Shown here piece after piece: positions 43,154 to 53,300 of a stretch of DNA of 64,000 nucleotides. Position 1 is the first letter of the stretch. Every line of letters begins with the position of its first letter. The stretch is from positions 1 through 64,000 of the forward strand of contig CAMRSM010000012.1 in NCBI GenBank assembly GCA_947053345.1. The letters run 5' to 3'. Both the position numbers and the translations under genes were made by a program. The DNA is from an uncultured Lachnospiraceae bacterium. Lineage in GTDB: Bacteria > Bacillota > Clostridia > Lachnospirales > Lachnospiraceae. The notes under the pieces were generated by a model. The model was not told the origin of the DNA. It saw only the letters and a list, made by a program, of their open reading frames with translations, and searched no databases.

Positions 43154-44572
43154 TCACTGTTCAAACACACCGATCTTATTCTGCTCCAAAATCTTCGCCT
43201 GATCAACAATTTTGTTAAATTCCCCGATCAATTCCTTTGAAAGGGCTGCCGCACGCTGATACTCTTTTTCCGCCTTTCCATAATCCTCCTGTTTGATGGC
43301 GGACATAACACTCTTGCCAAGCAAGTGGAACATTCGGTGCTTTTCGCCGAGACCACCCCAGATTCCCGCGATCGCACGGTTCTGTGGTTTCATCGCATAG
43401 TAGAAATGTCCGAACGCACATTTCGTGTCATCCGTCTGCAGCGGGGTGCACACGTGCGTGTTCACCATTTTCTCCAAAGCTGTAAGCCAGTTCTGATGCG
43501 CCAAAATCGCATTCTGCACCGTCGTGATAAACACCTGGTTATCCAACATGTAAAAAACATCTTTCACCATATTGCCCATCTGTTTCGCAGTATCGTCCAG
43601 CTCTTTCTCCACTACCGCAACCGGCTGCGTACCGACCAGAAGATCATCCGATATCCGGCTGACATCCTCCGCCTGCTCGTTTAAGTTGTCGCACTCTCCG
43701 GTCAGCTTGTTCACCTGCTCCTGCACCGTCGTGACGGAACTGAATATTTCCTGGCCGGAAGCGGCGATCGTCGTGACGGAATCTGCGATCTCCGCAATGC
43801 TTCTCTCATTCTTCTGGTTGTTATCAAGAACCTTGAAGAGATCCTCCCTCATTTCCCCGATCTCCACAACGGTCTTATCCAGACTCTGGTGTGTCATCTT
43901 GGAAGCTTCTTCGATACGGTTTACAAGACCGCCCATACTTGCCGTCAGCTGCTGCGTCTCATCCGCCAGATTGCGGATCTGTTCTGCCACTACGGCAAAA
44001 CCCCTTCCGGCATCGCCTGCCCTCGCTGCCTCGATGGAAGCATTGAGCGCCAAAAGGTTTGTCTGCGACGAAATGGAATTGATGCCGTTGATCACTTCCG
44101 TCATATTATTCAAAACGCTCATCAACTGCTCCATATCGCGCTTCATCTCATCGGAGGTGCGCATGGTCTCCTCGGATCTCACAACAATAGAATTAAGTTC
44201 ATTACTGCTATCGCTTACCTTACTGCTCATCTCACCCGCGAGCTCGGCTACCTGCTGTATATTTTCATTGAAGCTCTCATGGACGGATACAACCTCCGCC
44301 ATGTTTTCCTCCGTGGTTCTGGCTGTCGCTATCACCTCGCGGGAAACCCTGCATAGGTTTTCATTGACCTCAGCCATACGCTCCGTGCAGTTGTGCATCA
44401 CAAGATCCAACGCACTTATTTTCATCACAGAAGAAAATACTGATTTTGCCAGTTGGTTAAAATTTTCTCTTCCCTCACGCAGCCTCGCCTGTATCTGTAA
44501 GGCATCTACGTTCTTGCTGTCCTCCACCGGAATCATCCTTGCTATATTGTAAATCGCTTTCTTGTCTTTCAT
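43154..44572 (-). CDS. Soluble methyl-accepting chemotaxis protein with CZB domain
   Basis: A 472-residue cytoplasmic chemoreceptor. No transmembrane segment is present. The long coiled coil contains the conserved hairpin tip [20 protein letters not shown] and [16 protein letters not shown], which couples to CheA/CheW. Residues of about 350-470 are a CZB zinc-binding domain: H in [12 protein letters not shown] and H in [12 protein letters not shown], and H in [14 protein letters not shown] domains are known to bind zinc and sense hypochlorous acid or zinc. The start is the ATG at 44572, five bases after GGAGG. An extended -10 promoter lies about 45 bases upstream. No other chemotaxis gene is in the window. 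Confidence 0.93.
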   Translation of the reverse strand: MKDKKAIYNIARMIPVEDSKNVDALQIQARLREGRENFNQLAKSVFSSVMKISALDLVMHNCTERMAEVNENLCRVSREVIATARTTEENMAEVVSVHESFNENIQQVAELAGEMSSKVSDSSNELNSIVVRSEETMRTSDEMKRDMEQLMSVLNNMTEVINGINSISSQTNLLALNASIEAARAGDAGRGFAVVAEQIRNLADETQQLTASMGGLVNRIEEASKMTHQSLDKTVVEIGEMREDLFKVLDNNQKNERSIAEIADSVTTIAASGQEIFSSVTTVQEQVNKLTGECDNLNEQAEDVSRISDDLLVGTQPVAVVEKELDDTAKQMGNMVKDVFYMLDNQVFITTVQNAILAHQNWLTALEKMVNTHVCTPLQTDDTKCAFGHFYYAMKPQNRAIAGIWGGLGEKHRMFHLLGKSVMSAIKQEDYGKAEKEYQRAAALSKELIGEFNKIVDQAKILEQNKIGVFEQ

Positions 44573-44612
44573 AAACACCTCCGATTTATACGCATTTTTG
44601 CACTTCTGTTAT

Positions 44613-44618
44613 ATTATA
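44613..44618 (-). promoter_or_regulatory. Extended -10 element of the chemoreceptor gene
   Basis: On the minus strand TGC-TATAAT forms an extended -10. The region at -35 is a poor match, which an extended -10 can tolerate. Confidence 0.45.
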
Positions 44619-44733
44619 GCAGATTCCTTTTTCTCTTGCTACCATTATTTTAAATTTTTCGCGCATATTTTTGAGATCTAACATAAACCCGTCCCATAAT
44701 ACTGTACAAAAGGAAACACCTGTCAATACCCTG

Positions 44734-46008
44734 TCAAACGCCCGCTACAAGGACTCTTTCCATCACCACGGCTCTTGGGCCTTCGAAATTTTTCTCCACC
44801 TGCATTTCCTTGGAAAATACCAACGTCTTTTGCGCTTCAAAAATGTTTCCGTTCACGGAGCCTCCTGTCACCGGCACAACCTTCTCGCCGTCGTAAAGAA
44901 AACCCAGCCGGATCTCACCCCCAAAATGCCCGGTAAAATCATTCATCTGGAAATCCGAAAAATTGACAACCTCCAGATAAGGCTGCGCTTTCAGTTCGTC
45001 AAGGGAAACTTTCCCCGCAGGAACCTTACAGCCGCCAAAATCCCCGGTCGGCTCAATCCCAAGGTATTGGGCAAAACGATTGCCGCCGTGGATCATCATC
45101 AGTTTCCCGTCCTTTACCAGTTCCCTGTCCTTCATTGGGATTCCCTCACCGGAAAACGGCACTACGGCTTTCATTGTCAGATTAACACGGTCTTTTAAGA
45201 CCCCATCGCCCTGCACATCACAGCCGGCAGAAAACGGCGAATATTTCTGGTAAATCATTGAAGACTCTGCACGGCCGACATAATACTGCATGAGCTCTTT
45301 CACATAGCCGCCCGTTAAGATCACACGGTACTCTCCCGCTGCCGGCGCAGTTTTTGCCTTCGCACGTGCACGTGTCAGATCCATAACGCCGCGGACTTTT
45401 TCCTGAAGGGCATCCGTATTCCAATCATCATAGGCGAAATCCTGATAGGTTTCCACATCTTGTCCGTCTACACACTGCACGACGAACTCACCCCACACAC
45501 GGTTCTTCCTATACGACACATCCACACCGCGTGAATTTATGATATGTGTGGTGCAGCAGCGCGCAAATACCTCTGCAGAATTCAGAAAAACCTCCTCATG
45601 TACGTCCTCGGCAAACAGTGCCTGCGAAAACCCCTGCACCGTCTCCGAAAGTGTCTTCTCCGAAAGGGTACTTTTAACCTCTACCAATTCTTCTTTCGTT
45701 CCTGCATACAAATCATAATATCGGTTCTTCACAAATCCGGCGGCATAATACGCGTCGGAAAAAAGTTTTTCTATCTCCTGCTGTGTCTGGCTTTCCTGCA
45801 CGCTCACCGAAGCCACACCGCGGAAACGCACACCGTCCTCCTCGAACACACGGTACGCCGAAACGTTTGCCGTTGTCACATTTTTCCGTCGCTGCATATC
45901 AAGTTCCTTCTTGATAAAAAACAGTTCCGCGGACTCCTCCTTTGTCATAGTAATCTGATAATCTTCAATCCCGCACGTCTTCAGTGCGGAAAAAATCCGG
46001 TCTATCAT
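44734..46008 (-). CDS. pmbA: PmbA/TldE-like subunit of the TldD/TldE protease
   Basis: A 424-residue member of the TldD/PmbA family. The N-terminal domain has many beta strands (ADVSAYRVFEEDGVRFRGVA-like pattern). The C-terminal half contains YRVILTGGYVKELMQYYVGR, FSAGCDVQGDGVLKDRVNL and NFSDFQMNDFTGHFGGEIRL. The HExxxH motif of TldD is replaced by a sequence without metal ligands, as in TldE/PmbA. It is therefore the non-catalytic partner that forms the substrate groove. The family trims modified peptides (microcin B17 leader, CcdA). The start has AAGGAAGGA seven bases upstream. TldD is encoded 170 bases upstream, with a structured repeat between the two. Confidence 0.9.
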   Translation of the reverse strand: MIDRIFSALKTCGIEDYQITMTKEESAELFFIKKELDMQRRKNVTTANVSAYRVFEEDGVRFRGVASVSVQESQTQQEIEKLFSDAYYAAGFVKNRYYDLYAGTKEELVEVKSTLSEKTLSETVQGFSQALFAEDVHEEVFLNSAEVFARCCTTHIINSRGVDVSYRKNRVWGEFVVQCVDGQDVETYQDFAYDDWNTDALQEKVRGVMDLTRARAKAKTAPAAGEYRVILTGGYVKELMQYYVGRAESSMIYQKYSPFSAGCDVQGDGVLKDRVNLTMKAVVPFSGEGIPMKDRELVKDGKLMMIHGGNRFAQYLGIEPTGDFGGCKVPAGKVSLDELKAQPYLEVVNFSDFQMNDFTGHFGGEIRLGFLYDGEKVVPVTGGSVNGNIFEAQKTLVFSKEMQVEKNFEGPRAVVMERVLVAGV

Positions 46009-46034
46009 GGAACAATCCTTCCTTTCTTATTGCA

Positions 46035-46146
46035 AGTTCCGCAGATGCCCTTCCAGCCCCTCTTCCCGCAGCGGAATTTCTGTCCGCTCCTCTCCCACAA
46101 ATTCCGCTGGGAGCTCTTCGCGCACCTGCTGTTTTACGAGTTCCGC
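46035..46146. repeat. Structured ~104-bp intergenic repeat
   Basis: Boundaries agttccgcag at 46035 and 46139 enclose arms GCGGAATTT and AAATTCCGC around a loop tCTGTCCGCTCCTCTCCCAC and end in CTGTTTTACG. The loop matches other copies, while both arms differ from them yet still pair with one another. It separates tldD from pmbA. Confidence 0.75.
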
Positions 46147-46177
46147 AGATGCCCTTCCAGCCCCCGCACTCCAACAA

Positions 46178-47608
46178 TCAACCAAGTCTGATCTTTGCCT
46201 TGATATATGGGCCGCCGTCCGAAACCTTCACCCATTCTTTATAGCCCTTGCCGCAGAATCCGCTGCCGCAGAGCACGGATACATCAGAAATCATGCTGAT
46301 GGATTTTAACAGATCCGGCACATAGCCTGTCAACACGATCGGTGAATAAATCTTTCCTGTCAGCTTGCCGTCCCGGATCTCCCTCGCAATATTTACCATA
46401 CACTGGATGCCCCAGTTTTTCGGATCCTCCATACCACTCGACGCTTCTTCGAGCAGAAAACCGTAGGAGATCGACGCGATCATATCCTCCACCTTATCAC
46501 TGCCTGCCTCAAAATAAGTATTCGTCATGCGGGTGTACGCTTTCCTCTCATAATTCTCGCGCCTTCCATTTCCCGTCGGATCCGTGCCAAGATGCATCGC
46601 CGACTGTGCATCGCTGATCCCGGCCTTCAGTATCCCGTGGTCGATGACCAGCGTATCCTGTGCCGGAATGCCCTCATCGTCAAAGAAATATGATGCCACT
46701 TCCTTTGCTGCAGCTGCCCCATCATGCATATTCACAAGCTCCGAGGCAACCTGTTTTCCGACATACTGCTTTGCCAGCGCACGGTTCTTCACAAACATGT
46801 CCATCTCCACGCCGTGTCCGAACGCCTCATGTACGATCATACCGGTGACATCCGGCCTGCAGACGCACTCATATTCCCCTGGCGGGATCGGCTCACTCGA
46901 AAGCAGGTCAAGTGCATTCTGAGCCACACTCCCGACATTTTCCCCGATTTCGTCCAGCAGCTCCGCCCCGCCCAGCAAGGAAAAGCCGCGGTAACTGTCC
47001 TTGACTTCCTCGCCGCGCGATGCCATCACATCCACGCCGCCGCACATCCAGAGCACATTCTGCTCCATATCACGGTTTTTCGACAAAAACAGCTTGCTGC
47101 ATTTCTGGTAGCTTGCAAACGCATGGCAGTCAAGCACCTTATCGCTGAAAGCGCGCCCCGCCTCGCTGACCTTCGTCAGCCGGCCGATGATTTTTTCGTC
47201 GCCGTACTCCTCCGGGTCAATCTCATACTCCGTGCTGTCCTCAAATACAAGCGGATCATCAGCAAGCATCGCGTAACAGCTTTTCTTCACTCCCTCCGGC
47301 AGCCGGTCAGACATCGGTATCAGGCCGTTCTTCACTGCTGCCACAATCTCTTCGACCCTATCCTCCGAAAGTTCGTTGAATGAATATTCCGCATAGCTCG
47401 TTCCATCGTACACTTTCGCCACAAACCCGCGCCCTGTAAGCATCGCATCCATCCCAATCCCTGTGCTCGTCTTTGAGACACTGTAACTTTTTGCCGTGGA
47501 ATCCTGCGCCAGAAGCGACGCATACGGAAATTCCGAAAGCAGCCGGTCGCGCAATTTTACAAGCGCCGGCTTTACCCGCTTTAAATATTCGCTTTGTTTT
47601 ACTTTCAT
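46178..47608 (-). CDS. tldD: TldD-like zinc metalloprotease subunit
   Basis: A 476-residue TldD. The catalytic HEAFGH motif (HExxxH) is at residues 260-265 in MIVHEAFGHGVEMD, followed by the substrate groove region and DHGILKAGISDAQSAMHLG, RMTNTYFEAGSDKVEDMI and the cysteine-containing SVLCGSGFCGKGYKEWVKVS (one residue group per block). With PmbA it forms a heterodimeric protease that degrades unfolded peptides and removes leader peptides. The ATG at 47608 is preferred over 47614 because AGAGGA is six bases upstream. It is the first gene of the pair. No RiPP precursor was recognised next to it. Confidence 0.92.
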   Translation of the reverse strand: MKVKQSEYLKRVKPALVKLRDRLLSEFPYASLLAQDSTAKSYSVSKTSTGIGMDAMLTGRGFVAKVYDGTSYAEYSFNELSEDRVEEIVAAVKNGLIPMSDRLPEGVKKSCYAMLADDPLVFEDSTEYEIDPEEYGDEKIIGRLTKVSEAGRAFSDKVLDCHAFASYQKCSKLFLSKNRDMEQNVLWMCGGVDVMASRGEEVKDSYRGFSLLGGAELLDEIGENVGSVAQNALDLLSSEPIPPGEYECVCRPDVTGMIVHEAFGHGVEMDMFVKNRALAKQYVGKQVASELVNMHDGAAAAKEVASYFFDDEGIPAQDTLVIDHGILKAGISDAQSAMHLGTDPTGNGRRENYERKAYTRMTNTYFEAGSDKVEDMIASISYGFLLEEASSGMEDPKNWGIQCMVNIAREIRDGKLTGKIYSPIVLTGYVPDLLKSISMISDVSVLCGSGFCGKGYKEWVKVSDGGPYIKAKIRLG

Positions 47609-47664
47609 GCCCATTCCTCTTTTCTAAATTGCCTTATAATAACTTTGTACATACCAAAACGGAA

Positions 47665-48414
47665 TCAACCGGAAATCCCGGGTGGATCCGTAGTACAGCC
47701 CTCGAGCAGCCCTCTCGCCTCCTCCCAGGTTTTCACGGTAAGCACGTCATCCCGCCCTTCATACGGAAGGTCGATCGCGCCGATATACCACAGAGGCGTG
47801 ATCCCCACGCCTCTCGCCCCGACGATATCGCACTCATACTGATCGCCGGCATACCAGACCTGCTCCGGTACAAGCCCCGCCTTTTTTAGTGCCAACTCAA
47901 AAATCCGCCGGTTCGGCTTGCGGTAAAGATACTCGCTTGTAGCAATAATAAACTCAAATCCATTATCCGGGATCAGGCGCTGGATCCTCTCGCCCACCAC
48001 CTCCCCGGCATATGAAATATTGCTGATCACGCCGGTGCGGATTCCCCGCTCTTTCAAAAATGAAAGAAAGGCCTCAATCCCCAACGTCGGCTTTCCCGGT
48101 GATGCGGCATCCCAGAATACCCGGTCAAGATCCGCGCCGGAGATCGAAAGCTTCACCCCCTGCGATTCGTACAGGTAGCGGGTAAACATATGGTTCGGGA
48201 TTTCCAACTGGAACAAATGCTTTTTCGCAGGATCGAACCGCCCAAGCTCCTGGTTCATCGCGTCGGCCGCCGCCTGGATTTCCTCTGCCGTCCTGCCGTA
48301 TTTATTTTCAATGGCGTATTCAAGAACCGCCCGCGTGCCCCGCAGCCCATCAAACCTCTCCTCACCGACCAATGTCTGACCGTAATCAAACAGGATCATT
48401 TTCGGCTCTTTCAT
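47665..48414 (-). CDS. HAD-family hydrolase
   Basis: A 249-residue HAD phosphatase-like protein. Motif I is present as MILFDYGQTL (DxxQT, where the second aspartate is replaced by Gln, as in some HAD subfamilies). The helical cap extends from about residue 20 to 100, motif II is TGVISNISYA, motif III has KPNRRIFELALKKAG, and motif IV is VWYAGDQYECDIVGARGVG. The atypical DYGQT could mean altered metal handling but still has the nucleophile Asp. GAGGAG precedes the ATG. It is followed closely upstream by a GNAT gene. The substrate is unknown. Confidence 0.85.
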   Translation of the reverse strand: MKEPKMILFDYGQTLVGEERFDGLRGTRAVLEYAIENKYGRTAEEIQAAADAMNQELGRFDPAKKHLFQLEIPNHMFTRYLYESQGVKLSISGADLDRVFWDAASPGKPTLGIEAFLSFLKERGIRTGVISNISYAGEVVGERIQRLIPDNGFEFIIATSEYLYRKPNRRIFELALKKAGLVPEQVWYAGDQYECDIVGARGVGITPLWYIGAIDLPYEGRDDVLTVKTWEEARGLLEGCTTDPPGISG

Positions 48415-48456
48415 ACCTTCTCCTCTCCGCCATCCACCGGCCGTGTACTATGTCTC

Positions 48457-48945
48457 TTATCCCTTCCTTCCGTCTGCAAGACGGATCCTGTAGACCGTCT
48501 CACATTCCCGGAAATCTTTATCTACCAGATCTTTTATTTCCGCATCCCCCGCTTTTTCAAGGGACAGCCCCTTTGACTGGCAGTAGTTTTGGAACGTGCG
48601 GTAACTTGCCTGATTTTCCGCTGCGATCGTCACAAGGATCTCCCTCGCCCCTTTCCGCCTCGCATGGGAAACGGATGCATCGATCAGCCTGGTTGCAAGC
48701 CCCCTTCTCCGGTATTCCCCCAGCACCCCGATCTGCCAGATAAAAAACTGTTCACCGCTTATCAGATTCATGATATAGCCGACCGGCTTCCCGTCCTCCA
48801 TAAGCAAAGAGCCTACCCCGCCAAAGAAATTGCATATAACCCAATAAGTGTACGGCGTATGCAGATCCAACGTCGTACAATCTGAAGCCAGCTTCCTTAG
48901 AACCGGTCCGTCTTCCGTTCCGATACTGCGCAGTTCAATACCCAT
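48457..48945 (-). CDS. GNAT family N-acetyltransferase
   Basis: A 162-residue GNAT: GYIMNLISGEQFFIWQIGVL strand, acetyl-CoA motif EYRRRGLATRLIDASVSHAR and IAAENQASYRTFQNYCQSKG as the B motif. The ectoine-biosynthesis EctA-like pattern (LDLHTPYTYWVICNFFG near the start) suggests a diaminobutyrate acetyltransferase relative, but no ectB or ectC lies nearby, so this stays a similarity only. The start signal is weak (GGTGG). It lies between the HAD hydrolase and a 48-residue small gene on the same strand. Confidence 0.82.
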   Translation of the reverse strand: MGIELRSIGTEDGPVLRKLASDCTTLDLHTPYTYWVICNFFGGVGSLLMEDGKPVGYIMNLISGEQFFIWQIGVLGEYRRRGLATRLIDASVSHARRKGAREILVTIAAENQASYRTFQNYCQSKGLSLEKAGDAEIKDLVDKDFRECETVYRIRLADGRKG

Positions 48946-48970
48946 TTCTGTCCACCGCCTTCCCGCTCTT

Positions 48971-49117
48971 TTACTTCGCGCCCATCCTGCGCTGCTGCAC
49001 CATCTTTTTCGGTGCCGGCTGCGCGGAATATTTCGTGTTCGTCTTCCCGAACGGGATATTGTTTTTCTTTGATGCCATCAGATCAAATGCGGCATGCTCC
49101 TTTTTCTTCTTACCCAT
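48971..49117 (-). CDS. Small basic protein (48 residues)
   Basis: A short open frame with a strong ribosome binding site: GGAGG then seven bases then ATG at 49117. The product starts MGKKKKEHAAFDLMASKKNN and ends KKMVQQRRMGAK. It is strongly basic, has no hydrophobic helix, and is probably RNA- or ribosome-associated or unstructured (inference). It fills most of the gap between the GNAT and the 50217 gene, which argues that it is real. I do not recognise a named family. Confidence 0.65.
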   Translation of the reverse strand: MGKKKKEHAAFDLMASKKNNIPFGKTNTKYSAQPAPKKMVQQRRMGAK

Positions 49118-49137
49118 AAAAAACACCTCCTGAATTT

Positions 49138-50217
49138 TCAGTCTGCCTTCGGCAGGTTTTCCTTTATTTTCCGAGCCCAGGCATCATATTCCGACTCCGT
49201 AAGTTCCCGCCCGATCTCTACCGACGGTTTCAGCGCCGGATGCGGAACGGCAAGGAAATTCGCAGAAAAGCTGCGGTTGATTCCAGTCTCGAAAAGTATG
49301 ATCACCCCGCGGCCGTCAACCTCCGGGATGGCCTCCGGCGGCATCTCGCCCCAGATCAGCCGCATCGCGTCATCCTGCTCAAAGGTATCATGGCCGGCAG
49401 CGCCGTAATTGCATTCCATAAACTGCATGCTGTAGGAATTGTTCCAGCAGTCGTCCGGATACTCTCCGTGTGCCAGACGAATCAGGGACTCTGCCGCATG
49501 GAATTCATGCATGCCGTATTTCTCACCAAGTTTCCGATGAATCTGTTCCTCCAGCAGAAAAAGCAGGTGGAAGCAATTGTTCATGTCGTTTGCCTCGGCC
49601 AGAAAGCCTGATTTTTTCGCCGGATACAGCACCAGCAGCTTTCGTTTTCCGCAGGTATTCCGCATCAAATCCACATAGTATACAGATTTAAGATACGGGC
49701 TCTCCGGGGTCTCCTCGGTCAGATATTTTACCTGCTCTGCTATTTCCTGTTCTTCCATAATTTTCCTTAAGGAAACATCTCTTGTCAGAAATGCCATGAC
49801 CGAAACACATAGAATATTAAAACCAAAGTATACTCTCGCCCAGTCCCCGTTTTTTCTGTATATTTCGCTCATATCCTCCGGCAGTCCGCATTCCCCATCC
49901 GCCTCAAGACTTTGAAACATCTCATAGACCTGTTTACAGGAACGGGAAAACAATTTGACGATTCCCTCCCCCGCAGAGGTATCCTCCTCCTTTTCACAGG
50001 CGAAGCCGATAAAATTAGACAGCAGACTTGCCTTATACAGATCCATCTTTTCCAGCAGCCCACTCAACTCCCTGGTAAATTCAATCAACCTGCCTTCGTT
50101 GATCGCTGCACCAACTTCCTGTCCGAATTCCGGCAGCTGGTGCAGAAGCTTCTCATTCCCCAGTTCCTCCCACTCCGTCTCCCTGCACAAAAAATCCAAC
50201 AGTGTTTTATTTACCAT
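49138..50217 (-). CDS. Conserved hypothetical protein
   Basis: A 359-residue soluble protein, largely helical in the first two-thirds (VNKTLLDFLCRETEWEELGN, LLSNFIGFACEKEEDTSAGE), then a mixed region with FHAAESLIRLAHGEYPDDCW and GRGVIILFETGINRSFSANF. No signal peptide, membrane helix or known catalytic motif is seen. The ATG at 50217 has AAGGAGGGAG upstream; the frame extends to 50253 without need. I do not recognise the family. It is on the same strand as the small basic gene downstream. Confidence 0.65.
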   Translation of the reverse strand: MVNKTLLDFLCRETEWEELGNEKLLHQLPEFGQEVGAAINEGRLIEFTRELSGLLEKMDLYKASLLSNFIGFACEKEEDTSAGEGIVKLFSRSCKQVYEMFQSLEADGECGLPEDMSEIYRKNGDWARVYFGFNILCVSVMAFLTRDVSLRKIMEEQEIAEQVKYLTEETPESPYLKSVYYVDLMRNTCGKRKLLVLYPAKKSGFLAEANDMNNCFHLLFLLEEQIHRKLGEKYGMHEFHAAESLIRLAHGEYPDDCWNNSYSMQFMECNYGAAGHDTFEQDDAMRLIWGEMPPEAIPEVDGRGVIILFETGINRSFSANFLAVPHPALKPSVEIGRELTESEYDAWARKIKENLPKAD

Positions 50218-50358
50218 TGTCTCCCTCCTTTTCCATACCACAGGCCTTCGCACAGTCTATCCCTTTGCACCGGGCATTCATACTGCCCCGAAACCCTACC
50301 AGTATTTTACCACATTTCTCCTCATATTGTAAAGCTCCGGAAACAGGTTGGGCGACGG

Positions 50359-53300
50359 TCAGGCGGGCAGCCGCTTCACCGTACCTCTCTCCAGCCGGTA
50401 CCTCACGTTTTTCCATAGCAGAACCCCGCCGTCCGCATCGGCGCAGACCTCCAGAAAACCGTCTTTCAGGCGGACGGATACGTTTCCCGCCCCGACCGGA
50501 ACCGTTCCTTCAAACCAGTCCAGGCCGCCGGGATTCGGAGCCACTTCAAAGGTCCGGTAGCCCGGCGCTGTCGGGCGCACGCCAAGGTAATATCTTCCCG
50601 CCAGATAAACCGGGCTCGCGCCCCATGCATGACACAGGCTCTTTCCGTACTTATCGCCGTACATTCCGAGCTGTTCATCCCTCGGCAGATCCGGCGTATA
50701 CTCCTCCCAGAAGCTTGTCGCCCCGGCCTCAAGCATCGCCCCCCAGTATGTCCGGATTTTCTCCGTCACGGTCTCAAGCCTGCCGGCCCGGCACAGGGCC
50801 TCCAGCTCGTAAAGCTTGAAATACGGTGTCCGGATCTGCAGAACTGCGTCGTTCAACAGCACATTGTCGATGATCTTCTGCCGCTGAAGCCCATCCGCGT
50901 AGCCGAACAGCAGCGCAAATATATTGGCATGCCGCGTGACATTTCGCTTCCCGGATGAAAAGCTGTCGATAAACGCCCCTTTTTCCTCATCCCAGAAAAA
51001 GCGGTTGATCCGCTCCCGAAGGCCTTCAAAGGCATTCTGCCAGACAGCGCATTCCTCGCCGATCACCCGCCCGCACTCCGCAGCCGCCTCCAGACTTCTG
51101 GCCAGCAGCAGCTGTTCCGCACAGACTGCCCCGGTCTTATCCATATCCGCCCAGTCAATAAATATCCAGTCATCCTCCACCTGCGCGGCAAACCCGTTGG
51201 CATCCAGCCTGGACAGGCAGAAATCCATGAGCGATCTTATTTTCGGGAAAATACGCTGCACAAATTCCCTGTCCCCCGACATCTCGTAATAGTCATAAAC
51301 ACTGATCAGCCAGAAGAAGGAATAATCCATAATTGTGTTGATATGTTTTTCAACTGGATCCAGCCCCCGCAGAGCCAGAATTGTCCGTTTGCAGATATCC
51401 CGGTCAAAGAAGAGATAACGGTTTACCAGATAACTCTGGTACGCGTCGCCTGACCAGACCCAGCGGTCCCGCTTAATGCCGTCGAGGAAAAACTCCCGGC
51501 TGTTCAGATGGAAGGTGTACGCCGCAGTATCCCAGATCCGCCCGAACAGTTCGTCCGAACAGTGAAAACTGCCCCGCACGGCAAGCGGCAGATATTCATA
51601 ATACACTTCCAGCCGGTAAGCTTCCTCCGATGCCGCGCGGATGTACAGATAGCGGAACGCCCTCGCCGGAATTTCCTGCGGGTGAGACGAAAACTTCTGC
51701 AATCCGCACGGAGTTGTCTGCGGCTGTTCGGAAAGCTCCTGCTCCCCCACGGCATTCTCTGAACTCCCGGTCAAACCTGGGGCTAAAACCTGCGCCCGGA
51801 CATGCGCGCGCAGATAGGAATGTTCCGTATCCAGCGCTTCCTCCTCCGTCTCACCATAAAATATGTCAGCCTCTCCCGCGCTCATATAAATGCGCAGCCT
51901 GGCAAAGGTTTCCTTTCCGAAATCGTAGAGAACCCCGCCGTCCACCTTCCTTTCCCCGGACGGTGCAAGCTTCTCATAGCAAAATTTGAACACCTGCGGG
52001 TCATCAAGCTTCCCTGCATAGGCAGCGCTGCTGCCCGCCCGGACCCATTCCCTGCCGTAATCGTTTACCAGCCAGTCCCCGCCGCTCACAATGGTTTCGC
52101 CTTCGACATACACGCACGGCAGACCTTCCGGGTTCAGGACAGAAATCAGGATCGTATGCTTTCCTCCGGTCAGATCAACCGGTGTCCCGAACGCACGGCG
52201 CTTTCCGTCAATCTCCACGTTCCCTGTTCCGCGGGCATATACCGTGATCTTCTCCGGTACTTCCAGCTCCACCTCCCGCCGGAACCTCACGTTGTGCCGG
52301 CAGCCAGAAAGCCGCCAGAACGGCGGGAAATTATGGCCGAATTCGTCGCGTCTCGCGTGGAGTTTTAAACTGTGATACAGCTCAAAATCGCCGTAATACC
52401 AGATCCATACGGCACTCTTCTCCGGCTCCGGCACAGCCGCAGCAGCGGTATCGGTTTTTTGTACCTCCGCGGTGCATGCCGTTGTCTGCGTCATCGGCAT
52501 GGACTCCGGAAAGGCCTGCTCTGACATCCGCACCGCCCCGTCTGCCTCTGCCGATGTCCGAAGTTGCTTCTGCCCAGCACCGGGCACAGCAGACTGTCCG
52601 GCCATCCATGCCGCTTTGGCCGCGGGCTCTTTTTCCGTCCCGCGGAAGGCTTCTGCTTTTTTCTCCGGAGGCCACGGCACAGCGCTTCCGTCCGGGACGT
52701 TTTTTCCTGCAAGCCACGCAGTGCTGCCCCCGAACGATTCCCGTTTCCCTGTCCGCTGCCCTGCTCCGGCCGCAGCCGTTTTATCCTCCCACGGGGTTAT
52801 CCCGGCCCCCGGCATTTTCTCCGGCTGAAAGCCCGCCTCTTTTCGTCCGCTCTTTTCCGAGAGCCACGGCGCGCCGCTCCTTTCCCCGGCACGTTTTTCG
52901 GACTGCCCTCCTGCTCCGGCTCCAAGCATGCCTCCTGCCGATCCGATGATCCCTTCCGGCTTTGCTCCGGACATATTTCCCGCCGGCTTCGCCGCCTCTC
53001 TGCCGGTTTTCCTCCACAGGGCAAGTTTTGACCGGATCCAGAGCTCCACCCGCTCCGCAGCTTGTCCCGGGTCAAGTACGGTGATATCCAGGCGTTCAAA
53101 TGCAATATCGTCCAGTCTGTCATGCTCCAGAAAGTAGCGGTTGTATTGAACCGAATTGCTGATCCACCCCGCATCCGAAATTCCCCTTCCCTCCGTTATC
53201 CTTCGGCGCAGTTCCTCCTCCCCGCACACAAGCGCAAGGCAGTAAATTTCAGGGAAAAATCTCTGGTTCCATGCCTTTTTCAGCTTGTCCAGATTCCCCG

